This document shows positions 10,827 to 20,194 of a DNA stretch of 64,000 nucleotides, in pieces; the first letter of the stretch is position 1; every line of letters begins with the position of its first letter. The translations under genes were made by a program, and so were the position numbers. The DNA is from Cunninghamia lanceolata (taxonomy: Eukaryota > Streptophyta > Pinopsida > Cupressales > Cupressaceae): contig BSBN01001225.1 in NCBI GenBank assembly GCA_027924645.1, positions 10,620,001-10,684,000 of the forward strand, given 5' to 3'. The notes under the pieces were generated by a model, which did no database searches, was not told the DNA's origin, and saw only the letters and a list, made by a program, of their open reading frames with translations.

Positions 10827-13443
10827 CTAAGGAGGAGGTGGACCATGATGAGGGAATGGTTCCTTGTACATATCGAGATCCTTGTTCGTGTGTTGCGCTG
10901 GTGATTCATTCTCAAAAGTGATTTGATTACCGTCAATGAGGTTTTGGATGAGGTGCTTAAGCTTCATGCAAGACGCAGTTCTATGACCTTTGCTCCTATG
11001 GAACTCACAATACTCATTGTCTCTGTAACATGCAGTTTTGTAGATAGGTTCTCCATATGGGGGAGCATCAGGTAAGGTTATGAGCCCTTTCAACAAAGCT
11101 TGCTGTAAGACCGATTCGATGGGCACTCCCAAAGGAGTAAATTGGCGTCACGGAGGGTAATCTTGTTGAGGCCGCTCTTGTTGTCGTTGCTGTTGGTTGG
11201 GATAAGGCTGCCTTTGTTGCTGCTGTTGTTGAGGTGGAGCTTGACTTAGTTTGGAGAGTTGCAGCGGTGTTTGCAATGTCTGGACATGCTTAGTATCGAC
11301 CACCCCATCGTTGACCACGTTTTTGTTCTTGTTCCAATATTTGGGTTTATCGTTTGATTGTTGATGAGAAGAGCTATCTTTCGTCTCTTTAAAGATTTTG
11401 ACCACACCTTTAGCAATGAGGGCCTTCTCTATGTTGATACCCTTGTATGTGATTTCATCGAAGGTTGTAGCACTAAGGATTTGCAAATGGAAACCTAACT
11501 CTTGGTTGAGGTTCTACACAAAGATGCTAACAAGCTGTTTCTCTGGAATCTTGAAAGGGAATTTACTAGCCATTTGTCTCCATCGTTGGAGGAAAGAAAT
11601 GAATGTTTCACCATTTTTCTGTTTATTGTTGCATAGGTCCGTCATGGAAATCTCATGCTCTGCGTTGTAAGAAAAATGGGTGGCAAACTTCTCTGCTAGC
11701 TCGTTGAAAGACTTGATACCCGTCGGTAAGTGTGAGAACCATTCTATTGCTTGTCCTCCAAGACTGCGAGGAAAAAGACGCATAAGATATGTGTCGTTGT
11801 GAGAGACCTCGAAGCAAGCAAGATAGAATTCCCTAAGATGGTCTTTTGGGTCACCTTTTCCTTTGTACTTATCGAACTTGGGAATAGTGAAATTTTGAGG
11901 AAAAGGGATCATTGGTAACGACCGATCAAAAGGATAAGGGCACACTTCCTCCAAGGAGAAGGTCTTTTTGGTGTGGCCAAACGTAAGATCAGATAGCTGT
12001 TGTTGCACCTCCGCAATCTTTAGTTCCATAGTCATGGGAGGGGTTGGTAACGTCTCCTGTTGTCCAAAAAGCGATTGGTGTTGGCCGTATGGAAGATTAT
12101 AGTGTGAGCCATGCGTACTAGTATTGTAAGGGTCGTAAGATTGATTGGGATTGTATGGATTGTATGATTGGTTCAGATTGGGTTGGAATTGGGGGTTTTG
12201 ATTAGGCAGAGGTGGAGGTGGCGCTAGGTAAGAATGTTGGCTCTGTGATGGTTGAAGAAACGTATTGGGGGGAGGAAAGCTAAAGTGCGTTTGATTAGGT
12301 TGTGAAGGTGGCACATAGCTTTGGGAATCCTGATGTTGGGAATGTTGCGAGTGGCTAGGTAATGTATGAAAGAAGTTGAGTGTGGATGAACGTTGTGGAG
12401 GAGGAACATAGGTAGAAGTGATTTGTGACGGTGGGGGTTGATTGAAGATGAAAGTAGAAGAATGTTGTGGTGGAGGAACATAGGTAGAAGTGATTTATGA
12501 CGGTTGGGGTTGCTTGAGGATGAGAGTAGAAGAATGTTGTGGTTGGGGCTGCGTGACTCCAATTGGTTGAGAGACATGTAGGTGTGATGATATAGGAGGT
12601 GGCATTTGTTGAGACCCTTGTTGCATGGCTACATAAGTGTTCCCCGGATTGTAATTGGGTGGGAAAACTACGCGTGATGGGGTAACCAAGATTCCACTTG
12701 CGCTTGGGGTGGACACTTTAGGAGGTGGTTGCACATTCGACCGAGCTAAGGTGGCTTGCTTAGCTAACTCTGCTTGACGTTGGAGAGTTTCTTGTTGGTT
12801 TTGATAGATCTCCATAGGAGTCAAAAGTGGTGATATGGGCCTCTCCCCTGTTGGATTTTGAAAAAGGGGATTCCTATACTGCGAACCTTGAGTAGGTAAG
12901 GGCGGGCGTAGTTGCCGTGGACATGGTTTGCACTGCTTGTATGGTTTCTTGGGTGTTGTTGCTCTCCTTGAGAGTGGACACATCAAAATCTTGAGGTAAC
13001 TTGGCACCTTGCTTTGCAAGCAAGCGAAAGAAATGATCCTGGTTCTCACTAAGGATTTTATCAAAGGCAGCTATAGCTCTAGGATCTTGTATAAATTCAT
13101 CAAGATCTTGCCCATCTTCTTGAGAGGATTGACCTATTTCAAAGTGTCACTCTTCTTGAGATGGGGTTTGATCTACGATATAACCTTGTGGGACAAAATC
13201 CGGAGGCAAGCCTGTGGTATACTGTGGTGCATTTAGCAAAGGGGTTCTATCCTCATGAGGATTGCTTGGTTTATCTATGTGCGGCATGTTTGGAGAGTTG
13301 ATTGGTTTTACCGCGGGTGTATTAGGAGTCACCTTGGGAGTAATGTTGAGATGACCTGATTGTGGTGTGCGAGGGGGTGACTTGTGCTTCTTAGGGACAA
13401 CTTGCCTAGACTTCATAGTTTGCTGTAGCCTAGTGGTGACCAT
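10827..13443 (-). pseudogene. gag: Element A gag polyprotein
   Basis: The best start is the ATG at 13443 (MVTTRLQQTMKSRQ). The N-terminus is basic and Pro-rich. A long low-complexity region has a Pro/Gln/Ser repeat (ITSTYVPPPQ-type units, about 12390-12560). The capsid-like core then has NFTIPKFDKYKGKGDPKDHL and SLGGQAIEWF. A second Gln-rich stretch lies near 11150-11260, and a zinc-binding-like motif CEFHRSKGHRTASC (CX2HX4HX4C) replaces the usual zinc knuckle. The frame changes near 12900, so the first ~180 codons are in another frame. Stops at 13147 (TGA), 12495 (TAA), 11514, 11148 and 10827 follow. Gag forms the particle that packages the RNA. Confidence 0.85.
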
Positions 13444-13528
13444 GGGATACACTTAGGACACAATGTAATGCTGGGAATCTATGAGATGCTTTGAAGAAAC
13501 AGACAAACTCTGATGCACAAAGTACTGA

Positions 13529-13793
13529 ACCAAAGGCGCTATACTGTTTGACCAGAGGCACAGGACTGTGCTACCAAAAGCGTGCTACTGTGGGCTAGAG
13601 GCGACGGACTGAGCTGCCAATAGCGAGTTACTGCTATGCCAAAGGTGAGCTACAGTGACCAAAAAGTGAGCTACTGTTATACCGAGGGTGCTGAAGTAGA
13701 GTGTTAGCCAGAGGCGAGGTACTGCTATACCAAAGGCGATCTACTGTATGACCAAAAGCGAGCTGCTGTAATACCAGGGGCGCTGAAGTAGTG
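13529..13793 (-). repeat. ~22-base repeat cluster 1 (about 12 units)
   Basis: On the plus strand, units of 20-25 bases read roughly TACCAAAGGCGAGCTACTGT with many variants (ACCAAAAGCGTGCTACTGT, ACCAAAGGCGATCTACTGT, ACCAAAAGCGAGCTGCTGT). Read in the direction of A's transcript, the unit is ACAGTAGCxCGCxTTTGGTA. It lies immediately upstream of gag. Confidence 0.75.
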
Positions 13794-14955
13794 TCTGATG
13801 TTTTTCAAAGGCAAGATTTTTCTGTTTCTGATTGGATTGGTTTGGCAAGAGAAAACACAGCAAACAAGTGGTCAAAAAAAGGCACAAGGACTGACACAAC
13901 AGATAGTGTATGTTCAAGGCTCCAAACAAGCCCAATGTTTCCACAGGTCTAATACAGTTGCAATCAATAACAAGCACTTTTTTATCCCTAGAGACAAGGT
14001 TTCATTGTAGTAGATCAGCTCACAGCTTAATACTCCGTCGATAAAAATATCATTCCATAAAGGTGTCGGATATTTAGTATCTTTGCGAGAGACGATAGGT
14101 AGGGATATCTCACCCTCCCCTTGGAAAGCTCAAGTAGGTCACAAGAGCTTTATGTCCAAGGGAATACTATCTCTTCTCAAGGGAGCCAATGGTGAGTATC
14201 TTAAGGGTTTAAATCGATTTCCCTTGCACTGATGATTACCGCAATGTTCGGAGGAAGGTCGGGTAGTCTCTATATAAATTGGTTCTTAGTGACTTTGAGG
14301 GACCAACGCCTTATGAGCAATGCGACAAGCTACTAAAAGCTTTAACCAATCCTACTAAGAGTTTCAAACACTTCGCTCAATGTGAAAATCGTTTCCACAA
14401 AGGGCTAGTACACCTCTTTTCAGTTTGGCATCACAAGGTAAGGCTGACGTCGGTTAGGACTTGGCTTTTGCCTTATCCCTTTTATATAGCGGTTCAAAGG
14501 AAAACTCTACTTAGGGTCGTCCCTTTTGAATGAAATGCAATCCAAAAGCAGGCCCTTCTAAAGGAAGTACAAAAAATGTAAAATCAAGCACGTCAAACAA
14601 TGGTTCAATTGTCCTGTTATAAGAAAAATAAGGTGCAACTAAGCTATGCACACACACGATTGTAGTTGTAAATTGTCCCTTATGAAATGAAGTGTTTGGC
14701 ATTCATGTCCATTGTCCCTTAAGAAAATTAGTATGTTCCTAAGACTTAGATTTGCAAAAAGATTTGTTCAATTACTCCTTTTAAGCATGCAATGTGTTTC
14801 TAAGACTTAGTAAGGTAAAACAAAAGGGTCTTCAACGCTTGTCCTGCATAAACATGTTAAAAATACCTATTGGCTCTGTGTGAGTAGTAAGAAGCTGCAA
14901 CAATTCCGTTAGTTCCACCAAAAATTCACAAGTTAGCAAAAATAAATCAACTTTG

Positions 14956-15212
14956 ACCAAAAGCGTGTTACTGTCTTACCAGACGCGATTCACTGTAAAC
15001 AAAAAAGTGCTTACAGACAGACCAGAAGCGTCAGAGAATATAGCCAGATGCGTTGTAGAATAACCAGAAGTGTTGTAGTATGATTCCAAAAGCGCTGCGA
15101 TAAATACCAAAAGCGTGCAACGATAATAACAAAAGCGCTGTAAAAGATCCAGGAGCACTTCACTGTGTAACCGAGAGCACGATACTATGTGGCCAAACGC
15201 GCTGTTCTATCT
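14956..15212 (-). repeat. ~22-base repeat cluster 2 (about 12 units)
   Basis: This is the same unit as cluster 1, beginning ACCAAAAGCGTGTTACTGT and ending GCCAAACGCGCTGTTCT on the plus strand. Units are more divergent in their second half, while the CCAxAAGCG core persists. Confidence 0.7.
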
Positions 15213-15510
15213 CAGATACAGAAAATATTAGTGTTGTTAACAATAACCAGGTCAAAATAACTTTTCATGGTGGACCTATTATCTGAAGGATGATATCTGA
15301 TAGATCTGGGTTGTGTAATCTGGAAAACTCAGAAAAATGGATCAGCCCAATAGATTAGCACAAAAAACAAGGATATTCCTAAATAAATCAGTTTAGGAGA
15401 TATCAAAAATCAGGTTTGGAGGACAAATACAACAGCTTGTCTGACAAAACGACAGACCTAAAATGAGAAATTACTGCAAAACCCTAAATGAAGTCAAAAA
15501 CCTAATTTTA

Positions 15511-15682
15511 ACCAAAAGCGCCCAATAGCACTGCCAGTAGCGCTTCTCTGTGCTACCGATAGCGCTTCTCTGTACTGCCAGAAGCGCGACCGTGCTGCGA
15601 AGAGCGCTAAACTGTTCCTACAAAAGCGTTGTAAGATACTGCCAGAAGCGCCGTGAAGTGCCGTAAGCGCCGTGCCGTACTG
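15511..15682 (-). repeat. ~22-base repeat cluster 3 (about 8 units), next to the primer binding site
   Basis: Units here are the most CpG-rich, with AGCGC in nearly every one: ACCAAAAGCGCCCAATAGC, CTACCGATAGCGCTTCTCTG, CTGCCAGAAGCGCGACCGTG. The cluster ends about 50 bases before the primer binding site. Confidence 0.72.
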
Positions 15683-15729
15683 TGTCTTCAAAAAAAACAA
15701 ATTTCTCAAAGAAACCAAGGGATTAGTGG

Positions 15730-15747
15730 GTCCCACCGGGCATGCCA
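15730..15747 (-). promoter_or_regulatory. Primer binding site of element A
   Basis: Minus-strand TGGCATGCCCGGTGGGAC lies three bases inside the LTR end and begins with the TGG that pairs with the CCA end of a tRNA. I do not assign the tRNA with certainty. Confidence 0.75.
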
Positions 15748-16080
15748 GAATGTGTATATGGAAAATCGATCTATTCTAAACTAATAAAAACCAAAAATCC
15801 AATAACATAAAGAAAATGAATTTAAATAAAAGCCATGACAAATAATCAATGCAATAAAGACTTTTACCGAAATTTGTGTTGTTTCCTTTGGATTGAATGT
15901 AGAATTGCTCAATGAAATTGCAAAGCCATAGCTGCAACAAGCAAGTGTAGTGCTCAAGAGATCAATGTCAAATGATCGTAAGGTTGCTCAATCGACGCAT
16001 TGTGTATACTCAAAGCTTTGTTAAGTATGCCTGAAAATACAATCGAAGAGAGAGAGGCTAAATGAAGGAGACGAGGGGGG

Positions 16081-16090
16081 TTTATATAGG
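16081..16090 (-). promoter_or_regulatory. LTR promoter TATA box of element A
   Basis: CCTATATAAA on the minus strand lies about 830 bases into the LTR, followed by a C/T-rich stretch with CTCTCTCTTC. That is a normal position and context for a plant LTR promoter. Confidence 0.7.
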
Positions 16091-16319
16091 TTTCATCAAA
16101 GATCGATCAACGGTCCAGATAATTCAGAAGAATCAATGGAGGAGATAAGTTGAGGAATGTGCAACGAATGAAAAGCAGACATGTGTCTTGCTTGCTTTTG
16201 CATGAGAGGAGTTTATCAAGAATAGAAGAATGAGTTAACTGAAGAGATAAATCAATTAAAAGAATAAAGCAATCAGTTAAGTGATTTAAAACAAGAAGAA
16301 GAGATTTGCATGAGAAAAG

Positions 16320-16850
16320 AAGATATTTTGCTTTATTAAATATAGAAATATTTAATTGATGAGCAAGAAAGCTTGAGTTATTTTAGAGATAACTCAAATT
16401 AGAAGAAAAAGTAATTTAAATAAATAATTGATTTATTTAAATTTAGAGAAGATATTTTGGAAGAAATAATTAAATAATTAGAATTATTTAATTTAGAAGA
16501 TTTGAAAAGCAAATTAAATAAATAAATTTATTTAATTGTTGTGCATGATTTTGGAAGAATAATTTTTTATTTAATTAAATAATTAAGAATTATTTAATTT
16601 TAGATAAGAGGGAATTTGTTGAATTAATTAAATAATTGGATATATTTAATTAATGTGGATTTGATTTTTGGAAAGAGGATAATGATCTAATTAAATAATT
16701 AAAATTATTTAATTATAGAAGATTATAGAGGAATTTAATTTAATTAATTAAATAACGAGGATTTATTTAATTAATGTTGAATTTAGGAGATTTAGAAGAA
16801 TTTGATGATAATTAATTAAATAATTAAATTATTTAATTAACGTTTGCAAT
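16320..16850. repeat. Palindrome-rich A/T repeats in the U3 of A's LTR
   Basis: Variants of TTAATTAAATAATTA followed by GAATTATTTAATT recur about every 60-70 bases, separated by short A/G-rich spacers such as GAAGATTTxGAAGA. Each unit is a near-perfect inverted repeat. Confidence 0.7.
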
Positions 16851-16916
16851 GCAGGTGATTAGACAGATTATGAAATGCAAGTAGCATGACAAGTTGGTCA
16901 TTTTAGGGTGTCTACA

Positions 16917-17215
16917 CTTAACAACTGGAGAAAAAATCTCATCAAAATCAATACCTTTTTTTTGTGCAAATCCTTTTACAACTAACCTGGCTTTAAATCT
17001 TTTCTTACCTCCATCTTCTTCTTTCAGCCTATAAATGCATTGTTTGGTAAAGCCTTTTTACCTGCAGGCAACTTACATAATTCCCAAATTTGATTTTTCA
17101 GCAAGGAGTCCATTTCTTCTTTTATTGCAAGCTCCCACTGAACCTTTGTATCCACCTGCATAGCTTCATCATACCCTTCCAGTTCACCAACATCTGTTAA
17201 CAAAATAGAATACAA
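16917..17215 (-). pseudogene. Element F reverse transcriptase, N-terminal end only
   Basis: Copia RT start: WELAIKEEMDSLLKNQIWEL, then PAGKKAL, then (in a shifted frame) YRLKEEDGG, RFKARLVVKGFAQKKGIDFD and EIFSPVVK. A single-base loss near 17035 moves the frame. The domain is cut at the junction with element A before any catalytic motif. Confidence 0.85.
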
Positions 17216-17494
17216 AGAGAGAGAAAACCTTTCAAGAGGTCTACTTAGCCTTGTTTATTGTCTAACATTCACTGGAGTTTGTGGTATTTCTTGTTGCTAT
17301 TGTGGAGCATGAGGAACCACTGGAACATAATTATTTGAAGTATCATCCAACACCACATAATCCTTTTCTTTTTTCTCATGCTGCTGGAACTGATCTTTGT
17401 ACAACACCTTCTCAAGGAATACAACATCCCTGCTTCTCACAATTTTTAGATTTTCAACATCCCAAAGCCTATAACCAAATTCATCAATGACATA
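17216..17494 (-). pseudogene. Element F integrase-to-RT linker, degraded
   Basis: This stretch corresponds to the variable linker of copia pol. Fragments readable on the minus strand suggest the part after the integrase C-terminal region. No intact frame and no further domain are visible. Confidence 0.45.
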
Positions 17495-18300
17495 TCATAC
17501 GAAGATACACTTTTTTGATTTTGCATCCAGCTTGGTTCTATTTTTAGAATCTACATGGGCAAATGCTTCACATCCAAAGGTTTTGAGAAAAGAATAACTC
17601 ACCTTCTTACCTGTCCATGCTTCCTCTGGAATACCACAACCCAAAGGGACTAAAGGAACTCTATTAATTAAATATATAGAGGTATTGACAGCCTCTGTCC
17701 ACATGTTTAAAGGCAGCCCAACATGCAATCTCATGCTCCTTGTACACTCCATTATTGTCTTATTCATGTGCTCAGCCACTCCATTTTCTTATGGAGTCCC
17801 TGGAACCACTTTCTACCTACGAATTCCATTAAAGGAACAATAATCCTCAAATTCTTTGCTGCAATACTCACCAGCATTATCATATCTAAGACATTTTAAT
17901 CTTTTACCCATCTCATTCTCAACGAAGCTTCTCCATTTCTTAAATGTTTCAAATACATTAGATTTCTACCTAAGGAAATAAATCCAAACCTTCCTAGTTG
18001 CATCATCTATGAATGTAACATAATACCGAGAGCCACTGAGAGAAGATACCTAAGCCGATCCCCATACATCTGTATGCACAAGTTCTAACTTTTCATCTTT
18101 CTTTTGCTTCCCATCCTTGAGAAAATGAACTCTCTTTTGTTTTCCATACACACAACTTTCACAAAAATCCATATTAATACATTTTAGACTTGGTAAAACT
18201 TTCTTAGAATGTAGTGCCTTCATACTTTTTTCACTCATATGCCCAAGCTTGTTATGCCACAGTGTTGTCTAAAAACCTACAACAACTATTTAAATCTCTT
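17495..18300 (-). pseudogene. int: Element F gag-pre-integrase and integrase
   Basis: The gag-pre-integrase signature is SEKSMKALHSKK, followed by the zinc-site cysteines CESCVYGKQKR. The catalytic core has Asp in LVHTDVWG, a second Asp in a YDNAGEY-type segment, and Glu in ENGVAEHMNKTI. Then come WTEAVNTSIYLINRVP and WTGKKVSYSFLKTFGCEAF. Stops near 17790 (TAA in TPxENG, fitting CAA), 18050 and 17495 break the frame. The integrase inserts the cDNA. Confidence 0.85.
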
Positions 18301-19613
18301 CTTGTGAACCCGCAACAACTGTTCCTAAACCTATTTGTTTTTTCTCTGCAACAACTAAAGTGGAAGGAATAGTATGACCTGTACAAAGATATAAAGTGTC
18401 TACTTTCACACATTTTTCTACTATTAAGATACCTCTTGAAACCTTCCAATTTTTATCATTAAAAGTAACCATGCAACCTTCATCACCTAGCAACCTTGCT
18501 GAAATTAAATTCCTACTTAGCCTTGGAACATGCCTTACCTTTTGTAGTAGCCAATTATTCCCATTCTGTAACTTAATCTTAATTCTTCCCATTCTGTAAC
18601 TTAATCTTAATTCTTCCCTTTCCAACAACCTAACAGGGTTCATTATCTCCCAAATAAACTAGCCCAAAATCCCATTAGACATAATCAAGAAAATAACCTG
18701 TATGGGGCGTAGCATGAAATGAGGCCCCTGAATCTAAAACCTATGAATCATCAGCATTATCTAGGGAAAGAATCAAAGCATCATCTTCAGATTTATTAAT
18801 TACACATTTGCCTCCTTATTGCCTTCTTGTTTGTCTCCTTTATTCTTCTGAGACCAACAATCTTTCTTCAGATGACCTAGTTTCCCATAGTACCAGCAAT
18901 CCTTCTATCCTCTGGATTGGGACCTCTTGCCCTTTGATTTTCCTCATGACTTCCCATGACCTCCAGAACCTTTTCCTCTCTCCTTTGATCTACCCCTACT
19001 TTCTGCATTCAAAACACTACCTGATGTAGACCCTTTTGAGCTTTTTCATTGCATTTCCTCGCTAAGGATAACACCAACAACATCTTCAAATTTTAAAGTA
19101 TTTGAACTAGAGACAGAGTTACTTACAACCATTACCAATTTATTCCAACTTTATGGCAAAGAACATAAAACCAAGAGAGCCCTCTCCTCTTCATCAAATT
19201 TCACTTTTACAAAATTTAACTGACTGGTAATCATATTAAACTCATTTAAATGATCTATCACATATCCGTCTTTAATCATTTTTAGGTTAAACAAATGCCT
19301 CATGAGAAATACCTTATTTGAGGCTGAGGGTTTTTCATACAATTTAGCCAAAGCTTTCATCAGTTCATTTGTTGTCTTCACTTCTGTTATATTGAATGCC
19401 ACAGATGGTGCTAGGCACAACTAAATGGTTCCCAGTGCCTTTCTGTCTAGAAGTTCCCAATCCTCATCAGTCATTGCTGCCAGTTTCTTGGCTATTCCTT
19501 CCAATGGCCTCCATAAATCCTTCTAATAGAGATAATCCTCCATTTGCATCTTCCATAACTAATAGTTTTGCCCATTAAATTTATCTACCTTCAATTTACC
19601 CTCGTCTGCCATT
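18301..19613 (-). pseudogene. gag: Element F gag and protease region
   Basis: The start ATG at 19613 opens MADEGKLKVDKFNG, the usual copia gag start. A one-base insertion near 19560 shifts the frame. The core includes LMKALAKLYEKPSASNK, IDHLNEFNMITSQL and FDEEERALLVLCSLP. The zinc knuckle near 18880 reads CWYYGKLGHLKKDC: its second Cys is Tyr (TGT to TAT), so it is probably non-functional. Protease-like sequence follows in broken frames: SYRMGRIKIKLQNG, LQKVRHVPRLSRNLISARLL and GCMVTFNDKNWKVSRG. Several TAG stops fit CAG to TAG. Confidence 0.8.
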
Positions 19614-19684
19614 GCTCCCACTTAATTGTGAGACTCCCACTCAACCGTGAGACCTTCCTGTAGATGATAATTGAACACAACCCA

Positions 19685-19695
19685 CTCTGATACCA
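19685..19695 (-). promoter_or_regulatory. Primer binding site of element F (initiator tRNA-Met)
   Basis: Minus-strand TGGTATCAGAG is the complement of the 3' end of plant initiator tRNA-Met and starts two bases inside the LTR end. Confidence 0.88.
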
Positions 19696-19697
19696 CT

Positions 19698-20194
19698 TGC
19701 CAGGAATTACATGTAGAAAATATCATTTAAATGCAAATAAATATTAGATAGAGGAATAAAAATACACAAAAATAATAATAGGGAGAGACACTTTTTAACA
19801 TGGTTCACCCAAACTTGGGCTACATCTACCCATAGAGAGTCCAATATTATTATCCAGCAAATCAAACCAATTACAACCAACAATCCTTGCAACTCAATAC
19901 TACTGCAAATGCTACAATACAATATCTATGGAAACCCTAACCCTTGTCCCTTTTTATCAAGATTTATGTCAGTTACAAAATAAGGTTTTTTTTATGTCAT
20001 CTAATAGAAAAAATAACTCCCGATGCCTTTATAAAATAGTAAAAGTCATTTGAGGTTTCGTGGGCCTGCCTCCAAACCCTTGTTAAATAATTTAGGGGGA
20101 AACTACACCATTAAAAGTGGGGAAATTTAACCTCCGAGTCTGATTAGGCTCCATTTAACAACAACTTGCGATGTAGTTGCCAGTCCCTACAACA
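19698..20194 (-). repeat. 5' LTR of element F (497 bases)
   Basis: On the plus strand it runs from TGCCAGGAATTAC to CCCTACAACA. In the element's direction it therefore begins TGTTGTAGGGACTGGC and ends CCTGGCA next to the primer binding site. The partner LTR is outside the window, so the right boundary is inferred from the TG/CA ends only. The bases after it are CATCT. Confidence 0.7.

Larger units (their letters stand above)
13444..15729 (-). other. Long untranslated leader of element A
   Basis: About 2.3 kb separates the primer binding site from the gag ATG. I see no coding sequence that I trust. The stretch carries three clusters of the degenerate ~22-base repeat, listed separately. Between the clusters (13800-14950) nothing else is recognisable. 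A leader this long before gag is typical of Tat-lineage elements. Confidence 0.7.
1..16916 (-). mobile_element. Element A: Tat-like Ty3/gypsy LTR retrotransposon (left end outside window)
   Basis: Reading leftwards on the minus strand, the order is 5' LTR (15751-16916), primer binding site, repeat-rich leader, gag, protease with G-patch-like tail, RT, degenerate RNase H, aRNH and integrase. A noncoding stretch and a convergent plus-strand PMD gene follow. The dual RNase H order RT-RH-aRNH-INT is typical of the Tat lineage, and extra ORFs between pol and the 3' LTR, some antisense, are known there. The right flank is copia coding sequence (element F), so A inserted into F. The other LTR and the second target-site copy must lie left of base 1. 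Coding parts carry many nonsense mutations and at least one frameshift, so this copy is dead. Confidence 0.85.
15751..16916 (-). repeat. 5' LTR of element A (1,166 bases)
   Basis: The LTR is bounded by TG at 15751 and CA at 16916 on the plus strand. In the element's direction it starts TGTAGACACCCTAAAATGAC, a start familiar from Tat-like LTRs, and ends beside the primer binding site. A TATA box (CCTATATAAA, minus strand, 16081-16090) places transcription start near 16055. The U3 part is very A/T-rich. The right flank is copia pol sequence beginning CTTAA. Confidence 0.8.
16917..20194 (-). mobile_element. Element F: Ty1/copia LTR retrotransposon, interrupted by A
   Basis: The minus-strand order from the right is 5' LTR (19698-20194), primer binding site for initiator tRNA-Met, gag with zinc knuckle, gag-pre-integrase, integrase, and the start of RT. 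Integrase before RT is the copia order. The sequence stops at 16916/16917 inside the RT start, where element A is inserted; the rest of F must lie left of the window. Stops and frameshifts are frequent. The lineage within copia is not assigned. Confidence 0.85.

Noticed and set aside
12224..12577. 117-residue minus-strand ORF within A's gag
   Set aside because: Out-of-frame reading of the Pro/Gln repeat region; the flanking gag frame continues through with one TAA in place of CAA.
13529..13793. CRISPR-like regular repeats
   Set aside because: Units are tandem, degenerate and without unique spacers, inside the leader of a plant retrotransposon.
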